From positions 31,438,763 to 31,502,762 of the forward strand of contig JAPTYO010000003.1 in assembly GCA_036873135.1 (NCBI GenBank): DNA of 64,000 nucleotides, in the 5' to 3' direction. Every line of letters starts with the position of its first letter. The first letter of the stretch is position 1. Of this stretch, positions 46,593 to 57,367 are shown piece after piece. The notes beneath the pieces are model-generated. The model did no database searches. It had not been told where the DNA came from and saw only the letters and a list, made by a program, of their open reading frames with translations. Position numbers and translations under genes: made by a program. The DNA is from Clarkia xantiana subsp. parviflora. Its lineage: Eukaryota > Streptophyta > Magnoliopsida > Myrtales > Onagraceae.

Positions 46593-48777
46593 TCGGTTCG
46601 AAAATGATTCTGCAGATACAAAATTTACGATTGCGTATATAAATTTATAGAATTATTATTTAGTAAAAAAATATAATTATTATTATTATTATAATGATTG
46701 ATAATATATATATAGTTTAGAATACAATGATTTATGATTTAGACTATAATAATTTATGATATATGAGTTTACAGTTAGTACAACCATTTTGACAGACAAT
46801 GAAGTTTCATAATGTGCATGGTTGAGTTAAGGAAAGCATTTTCAATGAAGACAAGGCATATGGGTGGAAGTGGAAACCAGCAAATTGTGTACCACAATGC
46901 CCACAACCTACCAAGATTAATCTGTCTCATGCAAAACTACAAAAACATTACTGCATATGGAAATAGATAGTTGAGGCCCAGTTTTCCATTGTTGGGAAAT
47001 AATTATGAGAGAATCTTGGCTAGCTGACTCATTATTTTTTTTTGGGTGGGGCTAAAATGAAAGAATTGATTTCTCACCTGTTTAATTATGCATATTATTC
47101 GTTTTTATTTCTCTTTTTAAAATTTGATATATTTTCTCTCATGATCTAACAATTGAGAAATCGACTTAAATTATAGTTGCCTTCATTTTAGCCAAAATCT
47201 AATTTTTTTTATTTAAAAAACATACAAAAATTAATTTTGTGACGAAATATATATATACGTATACCGATCATTTTTATCTGTCGACAACTATTTTCTTGAA
47301 TAGTATTTTTTCAAATGCAACACAACACAATTAGAGTTTTTACATAAAGACGGGACTACTTAAGATGATGGGTAATTTATTAAGATGATGAGTAATTGTT
47401 TCCCTCAAATTTTTATGAAGTGCAAATTTTACTTAAAAATGTATAATTATTGTCAATTTAATCTTTAAATTCTTATATATTCCACTTGAATTTTTTTTTA
47501 CTGTTATTTGTTTATAACTCAATTATTGCCACTTGAAATTTTTTTACTGTTATTTGTCTATAAGTCAATTATTGCCATATAAACAGAAGTTTCGCCTTAT
47601 TTTGGACATACAATTACTACAAGTGGACGGTGAACTACTTTTGACTGAATTATTAGAATACATGCAACGTGATATACACATCGATCATATATATATATAT
47701 ATATGACTTCCTTAATAATAATTATTAGATGGGACATATAATAATGCAGAAAATATGTAGAACATAGGTGGGCCTTGTTTGGAAGTATAAAATAATTTAA
47801 TGCATGAATATTGATTCAACATGTCGTTTTCATGGAAAAAGGCTTCTGCAACTACCAAAACGCGAGATCGCTCGTTCCCATCAATGAAACAAGCAATATC
47901 ACGTGGACATAGTTTTCAATACGAATTCCATGTTAAAAAACACCAGTGATTATTTGGTGGAGAAAAAAATTAACCGCAAGTTTTGTTTACAAGAATACAT
48001 GAAAAATAATAAATTTGGAATTATAAAGAAGACTTTTGGCTGTAAATAAATTTTAGAATAGGAATTCAAATTCCACAGTTACAAAGAATAATTATTATTT
48101 ATCCTTTAAATCTAATTTCTTCATTCCATTTTATTTTCTCCATTACTCATTAAAGAGAAGGACAGATCTACTCATTGCAGTTTTATGTCACATACTGACA
48201 TTTAACAATGTTAATTCAGGTAAAGAGACAATGTAATAAGTCTTGTTTCTTTGAAAGGATCTTGTTTTCATCAACAATAATTATGTGTAGAAAGTTTCAA
48301 ATGAGGTTTTGGAAGAAATTATTATATGAAAAAAACCAAATAAATAAGAAAATATAGTTTTATTAAAAATGAGTTTTGTTACTCCATATTTTATATGTAC
48401 TTTATTATATTTATTTGGTAATATATATACAAAATAAATCTAAGTTGTAAAAAATGGGCAAGGTAGTGGCCAATTAATCCAAGATTTTATAAATGTAGTT
48501 CACTATTAATGAGATAAGTTAAACTATATATATTAGATTAGATTATAGTATGGTATGGAATGTATAATATAAAGCAAATTGTATTCCTACATTGTAAAAA
48601 ATGAGACATTTTGTCTTATTTTCCACTGTAGCACCGCAATCTAAGGCTTTATTTGTCCCATTTGATTTGAATCATGACATGACAAACTCCATACCTAATT
48701 AATAACTTCTCAATTTTAAGTATTTCATTTATTAACAAGATATTTAGAGTTCAAGCACTCTTGAGATTTTGAGAATA

Positions 48778-48827
<50 letters not shown>

Positions 48828-49300
48828 CTCAATCGGTACTAGTGATGTAGTCTAAATGAGCAAATATTCTGCAAGTGTTGCTCTTCTGATGAACGCCCAA
48901 ATTTTTTTTCTTCTCAATTCTACATATTAATAATTTATTGTTCCCAAGTAATTCTAAACATTTATGGTAAAAATGAGTTGAAATATTTATAACCCTTAAT
49001 TAAAGTGAGGTACCTACTAAAACTAAACGCTCTAAAATCTCCAGAAAAAATGCAGATAGTTAAAACAAGCATAACAGTGTAAGAAAGGTGTGTCCTTATA
49101 AGAATATATATATATATATATGTAGAGAAATTAGATAGGAGTGGTAAATAAGGTACCTTTATAAAAACTTCCAAGTGAATGCAGGTTTTTGTCACTGAAT
49201 CTCTTATTTGAAAGAAGAGAAAAATGGAGTTTTGAAGAAATAATACAGTAGATAGAGAGATGTGAGGTGAGGAGGTTGGGGTTTATATAGACTAGCCATG
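46593..49300 (-). other. Leader exon, 2.5-kb leader intron and promoter of TPP
   Basis: The donor TATAAAG|GTACC at 49156 and the acceptor TATCTGCAG at 46610 (both minus strand) define a 2547-bp intron in the 5' UTR. TATA-like CTATATAAAC lies at 49281-49290, just upstream of a short leader exon ending at 49157. The intron is AT-rich, with a long (AT)n run and no coding frame. Confidence 0.55.
48779..48822. repeat. (AT)n microsatellite in the TPP leader intron
   Basis: An uninterrupted AT dinucleotide run of more than 40 bp. Likely length-polymorphic. Confidence 0.9.
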
Positions 49301-50944
49301 CTTGACAAGGAACACCCTCAACTTAAGTTTATGTAGAATTGCACCCTCAACAAATCTCTGACTAGTTTACACAAATTTTCTTTTTCTTTTTTGGTTTCAC
49401 GGGTGGTTTTATAGGCCTCTCATCATAAGAATATCACTCGTAACATACATACTTTACATCTAGACTAATTTATATTCACAACTAGCCAATCTGTTTGAAA
49501 TACTGACCATAAATATTTCTCCATTTCCAAAATTAGTAGAGTTTGGACTTCTAAACTCTTCTTCTTTTGTGGTTAAAAACTCATGGCACCTAGCTATAGA
49601 TAACTTTTTTTTAAGGTTTATTCATTCCAAAATGTGTTCTAAAGAAACTAAATTAGCTGTAAGGACATCTCTTAATTATTAACCACTAAAAAAAATCAGC
49701 CATTTGTGAATAATTTTTTTCCAATGAAAAGTTTAGATTTAATAAGGGGATTTGCAAGGTTTTTATTAATTTTTAATGAAAACCTCTTATAATATCAAAT
49801 TTTGATTTTAATTTGTAATAATTTTGATTAATTAAAGTGTCTTTTATTATTAGAACTCAGCTTAATTGCAACATTATTTTGAAATGTAATCTTTGCAAAG
49901 AATGAATTTTCATTATTTTCCTTGCAAGCAGAGTCATTTCCCTTGCAAATATATATTTCACAAACAAATTCTAAATTTGTTGTAGTGAACATTATTATAG
50001 TCTAAGCTGCTTCACTCTCTAAGAGGTGTTTTAGTTTGTAATTAGTTATGCTTAATTACTTGCTTCCATAATATATTCTTCATTTGAGAATTCATGTTTG
50101 AATGGGAATATATATAAACTCCATTACATATCTACACAAGAGTGGTCCTTCTTCTCTAAATTTCTGAATCTCCCACTAGGTATAGAGTTTGGCATAATAT
50201 ATAGTCCACCATTGTAGCTAGCTTAATTATCACATGTTGCTCATGCCATACATTTATTTTAATCGTTTAATTAAATAATTATATGATAACCAATGCAATT
50301 TGATGTAATTTAACAAACAAAATCTGTGAACACACCTTTATCACTATATTTGTCAACCCATCTTGAATATTATACAATAGGTCTATATATATACACATAT
50401 TTTATGTGTTATATATAAACAATTACATAAATAATAATAATAATAATAATAAACATATAATGTTGTAAACGTGCATGCGCATATATAATATAATATATAT
50501 TTATAGTTTATTTAATTCAGAAAATTATTTATTAATAGAATTCGAACACAAATAAATCTACAATAAGATCCTTATAAAAAGTACATAGATGTATTTATTT
50601 ATTTATATATTTGCCGTGTATATTGAGGATGATGGGTTAGGCAACGATTGTTCAAGTGATAAAGCAACAATTTAATTGATGGGTAACGAATTTGGTCATG
50701 CATACGACAGCACAACAATTTTTATTATTTATTAAAAATAAAATAAAGATATCTTAGGTTCAAAAAAATGTCAAATATATATGCTGATCAACAGTAATAA
50801 CATAGTACAATTATAAAGGTAACGTTAAGATCCGAAACAACTTGCAGTTGGCACGAGGGCGACATCGTCGTCGACAGTAGATTGTAATTGGTCGCAAATT
50901 AAAGCAACTAATAAGTGTTGTTTTTCGATTGTCAAATCATGTAC
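49301..50944. other. AT-rich intergenic region
   Basis: No gene is supported. It contains an AATAAT-type run near 50430-50450 and otherwise plain AT-rich DNA. Confidence 0.5.
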
Positions 50945-51340
50945 CATTAAAATCACTCAAATATTAATTATTCGAAACTCAAGAACAAAAATAAAAGAAC
51001 AAAAAAAATGAGGGCTAGTTCCGTTCACAAAAATATACAATCGTGCACTTATCAAGTGCGTAATGGGTATTGCGCATCTGACAGATACACAATATTAATG
51101 AAGTAATCAATTTTCTGTTGTATTAATTACTTCATTAGATCAATTAATATGTTGTGTATCTGTTACATAACGATTAATTAATGCGTGAAACATTAATTAA
51201 AGGTAACATTGTGCATCTGTCAGATGCGCAATACTCGTTGCGAACTTGGGAAATGTGCGACTGGATATTTTCTGAACGGAACTCGCCCTATTTTGTTTTT
51301 GAATTTGAGTTTCGAATAATTAATATTTGAATGATTTTTC
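50945..51340. mobile_element. Foldback element
   Basis: Inverted arms pair CAAATATTAATTATTCGAAA with TTTCGAATAATTAATATTTG. Inside them ATTGCGCATCTGACAGAT pairs with ATCTGTCAGATGCGCAAT. The innermost arm pairs AATTAATATGTTGTGTATCT with AGATACACAATATTAATG. GTAC occurs at both outer ends. No coding capacity; class uncertain. Confidence 0.7.
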
Positions 51341-53229
51341 GTACAATCCTTTTGCTTTAATACGCTCTTTAAAACTTTTTTTTCTAAAATTAATCTCAGG
51401 GTTAATAGTCATATCTGGTTGAATTGGATTGTTTTTACATAGCGCTACTCGAATTTTAATTTTTTAAATTTCTTAATAACTTTACAAAAAAAAAAAAAAA
51501 TTTGTCACTACGTATTAAAGAATAAAATATATTAAAAATTAATATGTTTTATTATATTTCTGATTGAGTAATATTATGAATAAATATATTTTATTTTATT
51601 TCCTAAAGTCGGTGTATAATTTATTTATAAGTGCAATTACGCATATTAAATTGAAAATCACAACATATATCCCATCAAACAATACTATAATTATATTGCA
51701 CATCACAATCACATGTGCAACACACGCAGCCCGTCTAAAATTGCGGCTTCTCTATCGTTTTCAGAATCATTACTCGTGACCTAGTTAGTGTCCGTTTCTT
51801 AAAATAATTATTATTTATAATAATAATAATAATAATAATTAATTATCTTTATAAAGTTTAATTTCCTAAAATAATTGCCTAACTTGTTTGGCATCACGTC
51901 TTAGCGAGACAAGTACTGAATTATATATTTCTCTTTTATTATTTCTGTTTCATCATAGTTCATTTAACTAGTGGTTGAATTAGGGAAACCCTAATACTGA
52001 CTTTTGTGGGAGAAAATAAAGAAAAGACAGAGACATTTAAGCAAAAAAACAATGGGAGTGGGCTCTGAATAATGGGCCATACTATGTTTTGACAAACTAC
52101 TTATTGGGCTTTTTCTTGGGCTAGCAGAAATATATTTACCTCATGAAGTTTTTTTTAGTGTTCTTCAAGGTTCCAAACTAATAAGATTATACAAGTAGAG
52201 TATGTCGGTGGTTTAAACTGCGGTGAAATTATGGTAATAAAAACATATTTATGATCTGCATTTTTTTTTATTTAATTTTCCGGTGAGTGATGATGGTAAA
52301 GTGCTGACTATGAATATTTTTACATTCTCATGGTCACTAGCGGGGATTGAACCCTTGATCTGGTTAAGGGATGAAGTGTTGAATAGCTACACCATATTAC
52401 ATAGTTATGATTTGCACTTTACTTCTTATGAATTGATCCGGTTCAAGTGTTAATTAGTTTATGTATGAAACAAGTATGTTACATTTTTTATTTGGACATT
52501 TAAAACCATCATGTAAGAAACAAACACAGAGTCCGACCGTGACAGCCCGACTATGATCTGATTGTGTGTAAATCACACAGTTTGTAATTTTTAAGAGAGA
52601 ATTGATTAGCGTTCCAACTGAAAAACCACGAGATGTTCCGACTAGGAGAGCTTAGTTATTTCCCCTCAAAAGTTCACTAGATTACAATCAATGCCATCTG
52701 CTCTCGTGTCGGAACTCTTCGTGATTTATTCTCAGAACATCTATCAACTCACTAAAAGCATCCACAAAAGTTTTACATAAATTGTATTATTTAAAATCAT
52801 CATGTAGACATTTACGTACACTTTAAATAATACGTAAAGTTACTATACACAAAATAGTATTTTTTTTACGATAGTTTTACTTAATTATATTCATTAAATA
52901 TATTTTATTGTTAAATTTCCCAACAATCAATATTAGCATTAATTATAAAATAAATTAATTTATTTATAATTAAAATTTGATTACGTAATACATAATGCAT
53001 TCCTTATATTTAAGGAATATGTTATGCAAAATGGATGAGTTTTTCTTTTTAAAGAAAAATAGATGAATATTTCACTTTTAAACAGCTTCTGCGAGGAGGA
53101 GGAATCAGTAGAACACGCACTTCTTCTTTGCATGACTCTAAAACCATTTTAGAATGTTTTTCACACTTTACATAAAAATATATTTAATTAATACTATGTA
53201 ATAGCATTGTTATGGTATATGAGAGAATG
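51341..53229. other. AT-rich intergenic region
   Basis: No gene is supported. It has an ATA/AAT microsatellite near 51820-51837 and short fragments only. Confidence 0.45.
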
Positions 53230-54412
53230 CACATGTTTGGTTCGCGGGATAGGAATAAGGAATAGGGAATAAGGAATAGGGAATAGGTAATATTATTATG
53301 ATATTGTTTGGTTGATATGAGGAATATGGAATGAGGATTCCAAATCCAATGTTTGGTTGATAAAATGTTATAGTAAAGGAATTGAATAAGTCCTAATTGA
53401 CAGATATACCCTTTTGCTATTTTATTAATTAAATTAATATTATTAAACATGAATAGGACAAATCATGTAATATTAAACGAAAATTGATTTTTTTTTCTTC
53501 AAAAACGACAAAGTTTTGGAAAAGCTGTTATTTAAAAAAAATACTTTTTTTAGACATTGTAAAATTCACTATAACTAATATAATAGTGAATTGTATATTA
53601 AAATTAACACGTTAAATTATAATTCTTAATTAAATGAAAATTGATCACTTTTAATCAGATTTACCTATATGATATAATACATTATAATATATATATATAT
53701 ATATAATAACCAACTTCAACATATCTATTGGAATTAGTTCTGTATCAATGAAATCTATAACATAACAGAAATCTTATCCAAATTTACAAATTCTCAACAT
53801 TTTATAAGACAAACTCCAACTTTTACTATGTCTCATGGCAAAAAAAAAAAAAAATTGCTACTATGTTTGAATCAGATACAATACAATTGATATTCAACTA
53901 AAGTATATATATAAAGTTATTATTATAGTAGATTAAAATAATAAAAAGGCACTAAATAGTAGATTGAAATAAAGAAAAGGACATCACATATCAGCAGCAG
54001 AGGACAAGCAATAACGAAGAAGCAAGGCAAGCAGCGAAGAAGCAAGCAGCAAGGCACGCAGCAATAGGCCACCGGAACAAGAGCAGTCGGCAGCTCGAAA
54101 CAGAAGTTGGGTCTCACCGCAGCAGGCAGTCGTTGGCAGACGGAAGTCGCAAGGTGAATAACTTTGCGTGAGAAAATTATAACTGCATATATTATAATTA
54201 AATTAGGTTAGCTAGGGTTAAAATTGGAGGTTTTATTTTTATATTTTATTTTAAGGAAGTTGGAATGACTAATCCTAGGGGTTGGGTTAGGAATGAGTAT
54301 TCTTTCAAAATTAGCAATTATGAATCCTAATTCTACAATATTTAATCAACCAAATAACATAATAGGGAATACTAATTCTCAATTCCTTATTTCTTGATAA
54401 ACCAAACATGCC
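53230..54412. mobile_element. Non-autonomous DNA transposon with CATGTTTGGTT ends
   Basis: Terminal inverted repeats contain CATGTTTGGTT on the left and AACCAAACATG on the right. The subterminal repeats pair GGAATAAGGAATAGGGAAT with ATTCTCAATTCCTTATT. This end type is common in plant PIF/Harbinger-like MITEs, but a 3-bp TTA/TAA duplication is not clear. The central GC-rich CAGCAGAGG-type stretch (53985-54150) has no recognised protein. Confidence 0.55.
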
Positions 54413-54886
54413 ATTAATTATTGAGTGGTGATAGGGATTCCGACTCCCTAACCTTCGAAAACAGTGAGAGTGGCATGTGAGTAATTTACATCAACTTCTT
54501 GAACATTTATGGAATCCCTCACATTCGGAGATTGGTATGATCCCACTTTCGGAATCCCCAACATTTCCCTTAATTATTTAGACGCTGTTAGTCGGATTGT
54601 CGGAATGTTACGGTCGAATAATGAAATTTTGGAAACTACACTTTTTAACAGTTGGAAACAAACAGAAGAAAATTGCGCCGAATATTTTGGAAGTTTCCAC
54701 TATTCACCCCCACCGACAGCTTCGCTCTTCAACTGTATAAAGTGTAAAGTATATTTTTTTTGCCATTATTTTATTTTATTTAATTCTTTTCTTAATTCTC
54801 TCCACTGAATCCAACAACACCCACCACATCCATCGTGTCTCTAATGGACCACGGCGTCGTATCGTAACCGGAAAAAACCCATCAAG
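54413..54886. other. Promoter region of the GT47 gene
   Basis: Holds TGTATAAAGTG near 54734, a TATA-like site. The open frame at 54509-54808 has no known domain, and I treat it as chance. Confidence 0.4.
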
Positions 54887-56167
54887 ATGAACTGGAGAAT
54901 CATCTCCGCTGTCTTTTTCTCTCTCCTAACTCTCGCCGCCGCCGACGACGACCCCGACTGCTCCGGCCGGTGGATCCACATCCGCCGCCTCCCTTCCCGA
55001 TTCAATCTCGCCCTCCTATCCAATTGCTCCGACGACTTCTGCAACTACGAGGCCAACCACGGCCTCGGCCTCAGGACCCACAGCGCCTCCCGGAGCTGGT
55101 TCCGCACCGATCCGCGCTTCCTCGAGCCATTCTTCCACCGCCGCATGCTCGAGTACCCTTGCCTCGCCGCCAATCCCGCCCTCGCCGACGCGATCTTCCT
55201 CCCTTACTACGCGGGCCTCGATGCCGTCAGGTACCTCTACGGCGCCGACGTGAACTCGAGTTCCGACCACGGCCTCGATCTGTATTCCTTCCTCCGGCGA
55301 GACAGCCCCGCCGTATGGGACCGCCGATCCGGCCACGACCATTTCCTGGTGATGGCTCGGCCGGCCTGGGACTTTTCACAGCCGCTCTCCACCGACCCGC
55401 CGATCTGGGGAACCTCGTTTCTTCACCTGCCGGAGTTTTTCAACGTGACGGCGTTGACCTTCGAGGCCAGGCCGTGGCCGTGGCAGGAGCACGCCATCCC
55501 TTATCCCACATCCTTCCATCCGCCCAACCTCGGACTCCTCGAAACCTGGATCCGCCGCGTGCGGCGGTCCAGACGGACATCCCTCGCGCTATTCGCCGGC
55601 GGCGGAGGCACCTCCCGTATGCCCAACATCAGGAGGAGCATCCGGACGGAATGCGACAACGCCACGTCACCACCCGGCGGGCCCTACACCAAGATCTGCG
55701 ACATGGTTGACTGTTCCAACGGGATCTGCGAGCACGAACCGATCCTCTACATGCGGCCGATGCTTCGATCCACGTTCTGCCTACAGCCTCCCGGCGACAC
55801 TCCGACGCGGCGGTCGACCTTCGACGGGATCATCGCCGGCTGCATCCCGGTCTTCTTCGAGGACCAGTCCGGCAGGTCGCAGTACACGTGGCACCTCCCT
55901 GAAGAGGAATTCGACGAGTTCTCCGTTTCCATATCCAAGGAGGACGTTGTGTTCGGAGGAGTTAAGATAATGGAGGTTCTGTCGGAGATACCGGCTTCTA
56001 AAGTAGAGAGGATGAGAGAGAAAGTGGTGGAGCTGATCCCCAGAGTTATGTACCGACGCCATGGAAGCTCGCCTGGCTTGAGGGCCAAGAAAGATGCTTT
56101 AGACATTGCTGTTGACAGTGCTTTGAAGACCATAGCAGCAAGACTTGAAGATGTTTCAGCTCAGTAA
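54887..56167 (+). CDS. GT47 exostosin-family glycosyltransferase, MUR3-like
   Basis: Golgi glycosyltransferase of plant GT47 clade A, the group that adds galactose or related sugars to xyloglucan side chains (MUR3/KATAMARI1, XLT2 and relatives). The single exon gives 426 residues. A hydrophobic N terminus (residues 3-18) serves as signal anchor. The lumenal part opens CSGRWIHIRRLPSRFN, the typical start of this clade. Blocks follow: LPYYAGLDAVRYLYG, HDHFLVMARPAWDF, EHAIPYPTSFHPPN, TSLALFAGGGG, then CSNGICEHEP and the exostosin C-terminal motif FCLQPPGDTPTRRSTFDGII-AGCIPVFF. The donor or acceptor sugar cannot be fixed from this. The coding region is very G+C-rich against AT-rich flanks and has no intron. 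Confidence 0.92.
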   Translation: MNWRIISAVFFSLLTLAAADDDPDCSGRWIHIRRLPSRFNLALLSNCSDDFCNYEANHGLGLRTHSASRSWFRTDPRFLEPFFHRRMLEYPCLAANPALADAIFLPYYAGLDAVRYLYGADVNSSSDHGLDLYSFLRRDSPAVWDRRSGHDHFLVMARPAWDFSQPLSTDPPIWGTSFLHLPEFFNVTALTFEARPWPWQEHAIPYPTSFHPPNLGLLETWIRRVRRSRRTSLALFAGGGGTSRMPNIRRSIRTECDNATSPPGGPYTKICDMVDCSNGICEHEPILYMRPMLRSTFCLQPPGDTPTRRSTFDGIIAGCIPVFFEDQSGRSQYTWHLPEEEFDEFSVSISKEDVVFGGVKIMEVLSEIPASKVERMREKVVELIPRVMYRRHGSSPGLRAKKDALDIAVDSALKTIAARLEDVSAQ

Positions 56168-56326
56168 CATAGAGATAGTTTTTTTTTTTGTCATGAATCG
56201 TTTATACACGATACAAAATCGATGTAATTTAATTTAAATCTTTGATTTTTTAGGACAATGAATTATGGTGATAAACATAATCACTATTTCTATAAATTTG
56301 TCATTTTCATACATTGTCTGAAGTTT

Positions 56327-56774
56327 ACCCCAATTGAGATTTTGGTCTTTAAATTTTAAAATGTTGATATTGGATCCTAAAGTTTTGCTTTTGTTGAAAT
56401 TTAATGTCTCTGTCCAAATTTGCAGTTAAATTTGACATAACTTAATCATGTGCTTGTCACATAATCAGATAAATTTTTTTCCAAAATTGCCCCTAGTTAT
56501 GTGGTGGTCGGCCAGAGTAGAATGGTAGCCGATCGAAGTAGGGCGGTGGCCGTTCGGAGTTGGACGGTGGCCGGTCGAAGTTGGGTGATGGTCGGTCGGA
56601 ACATAATAGTATAATGAGCAATTTGACTTTTCACACAATTCTGTCAAATTTAATCCGAAAAATGGATAGTAGAAAACTAAATTTCAACAAAAATGAAATT
56701 TCAGACAATACTCAATATCAACATTTTAAACTTTAGACACCAAAATCTAACATAATACTTCATAACTCAATTTA
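56327..56774. mobile_element. Foldback element
   Basis: Arms pair AAATTTTAAAATGTTGATAT with ATATCAACATTTTAAACTTT, and TTTTGTTGAAATTTAATGTC with AAACTAAATTTCAACAAAAA. The centre contains repeated GGTCGGTCGGA/GGCCGGTCG motifs (56500-56600). Target duplication not determined. Confidence 0.6.
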
Positions 56775-56778
56775 CTTA

Positions 56779-57060
56779 GTTAGAAGACTTGCTAAATGAG
56801 ATTGTACTATACATAGTCGTTGAGTTTAAGAGAGTAGTTTTGACACGAGTTCAAGCCAAAGCGAACAAAGATCAATCAAAATTTCAGATTGGTCATGACT
56901 TAATTTGTTGACACCTAGTTAGAAGACTTGCATTAATATGAAATTGTACTATACATAGTCGCTGAGTTTAAGAGACTAGTTCTAACACGAGTTCAAGCTA
57001 AAGCAAACAAAAGGGCCCATTCTGATTAATTAAAATTTCAGATCAGTCATGACTCAATTG
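56779..57060. repeat. Tandem duplication, about 140 bp, two copies
   Basis: Both copies share TTAGTTAGAAGACTTGC-type starts, TTGTACTATACATAGTCG, CGAGTTCAAGC and CAAAATTTCAGAT-like ends with a TCATGACT motif. The sequence is related to the foldback in the aspartic protease introns. Confidence 0.65.
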
Positions 57061-57367
57061 GTTAATTGGATTCATTAAAATTGGAGTTACAAACCAGACA
57101 ACATATGTAATACATACTTGAGATAAGACGAGTCTTCTAATTAGATGAATCAAATCATAAGAAGAAAATGTTAATTAACACTTACAAAATATAAAATTTC
57201 AAAAAAGATTGAAAGGTAAAAAAAAAAAGCATATAAGTGATGTGATAATTATGTTTTATTCCCATTGTTTTAACATATATGTCCATACACCATGAAAAGA
57301 TTCTTATGAAACAATTACTTGTCATACAAGAAAGGGTAGATTGAAGGTGGTTTGATATGGATCAAGA

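Larger units (their letters stand above)
56168..57367. other. Intergenic region between convergent GT47 and KAS III genes
   Basis: Both genes end into this stretch. It contains a foldback element and a tandem duplication (separate entries). No gene is seen. Confidence 0.5.

Noticed and set aside
54509..54808. 99-codon plus-strand frame upstream of GT47
   Set aside because: AT-rich, no known domain, ends in low-complexity Phe/Leu codons. More likely promoter DNA.
54970..55710. 246-codon plus-strand frame overlapping the GT47 gene
   Set aside because: Shadow frame caused by the GC-rich codons of the GT47 exon. Its Arg/Pro-rich composition is typical of a wrong frame, and the GT47 frame has clear family motifs.
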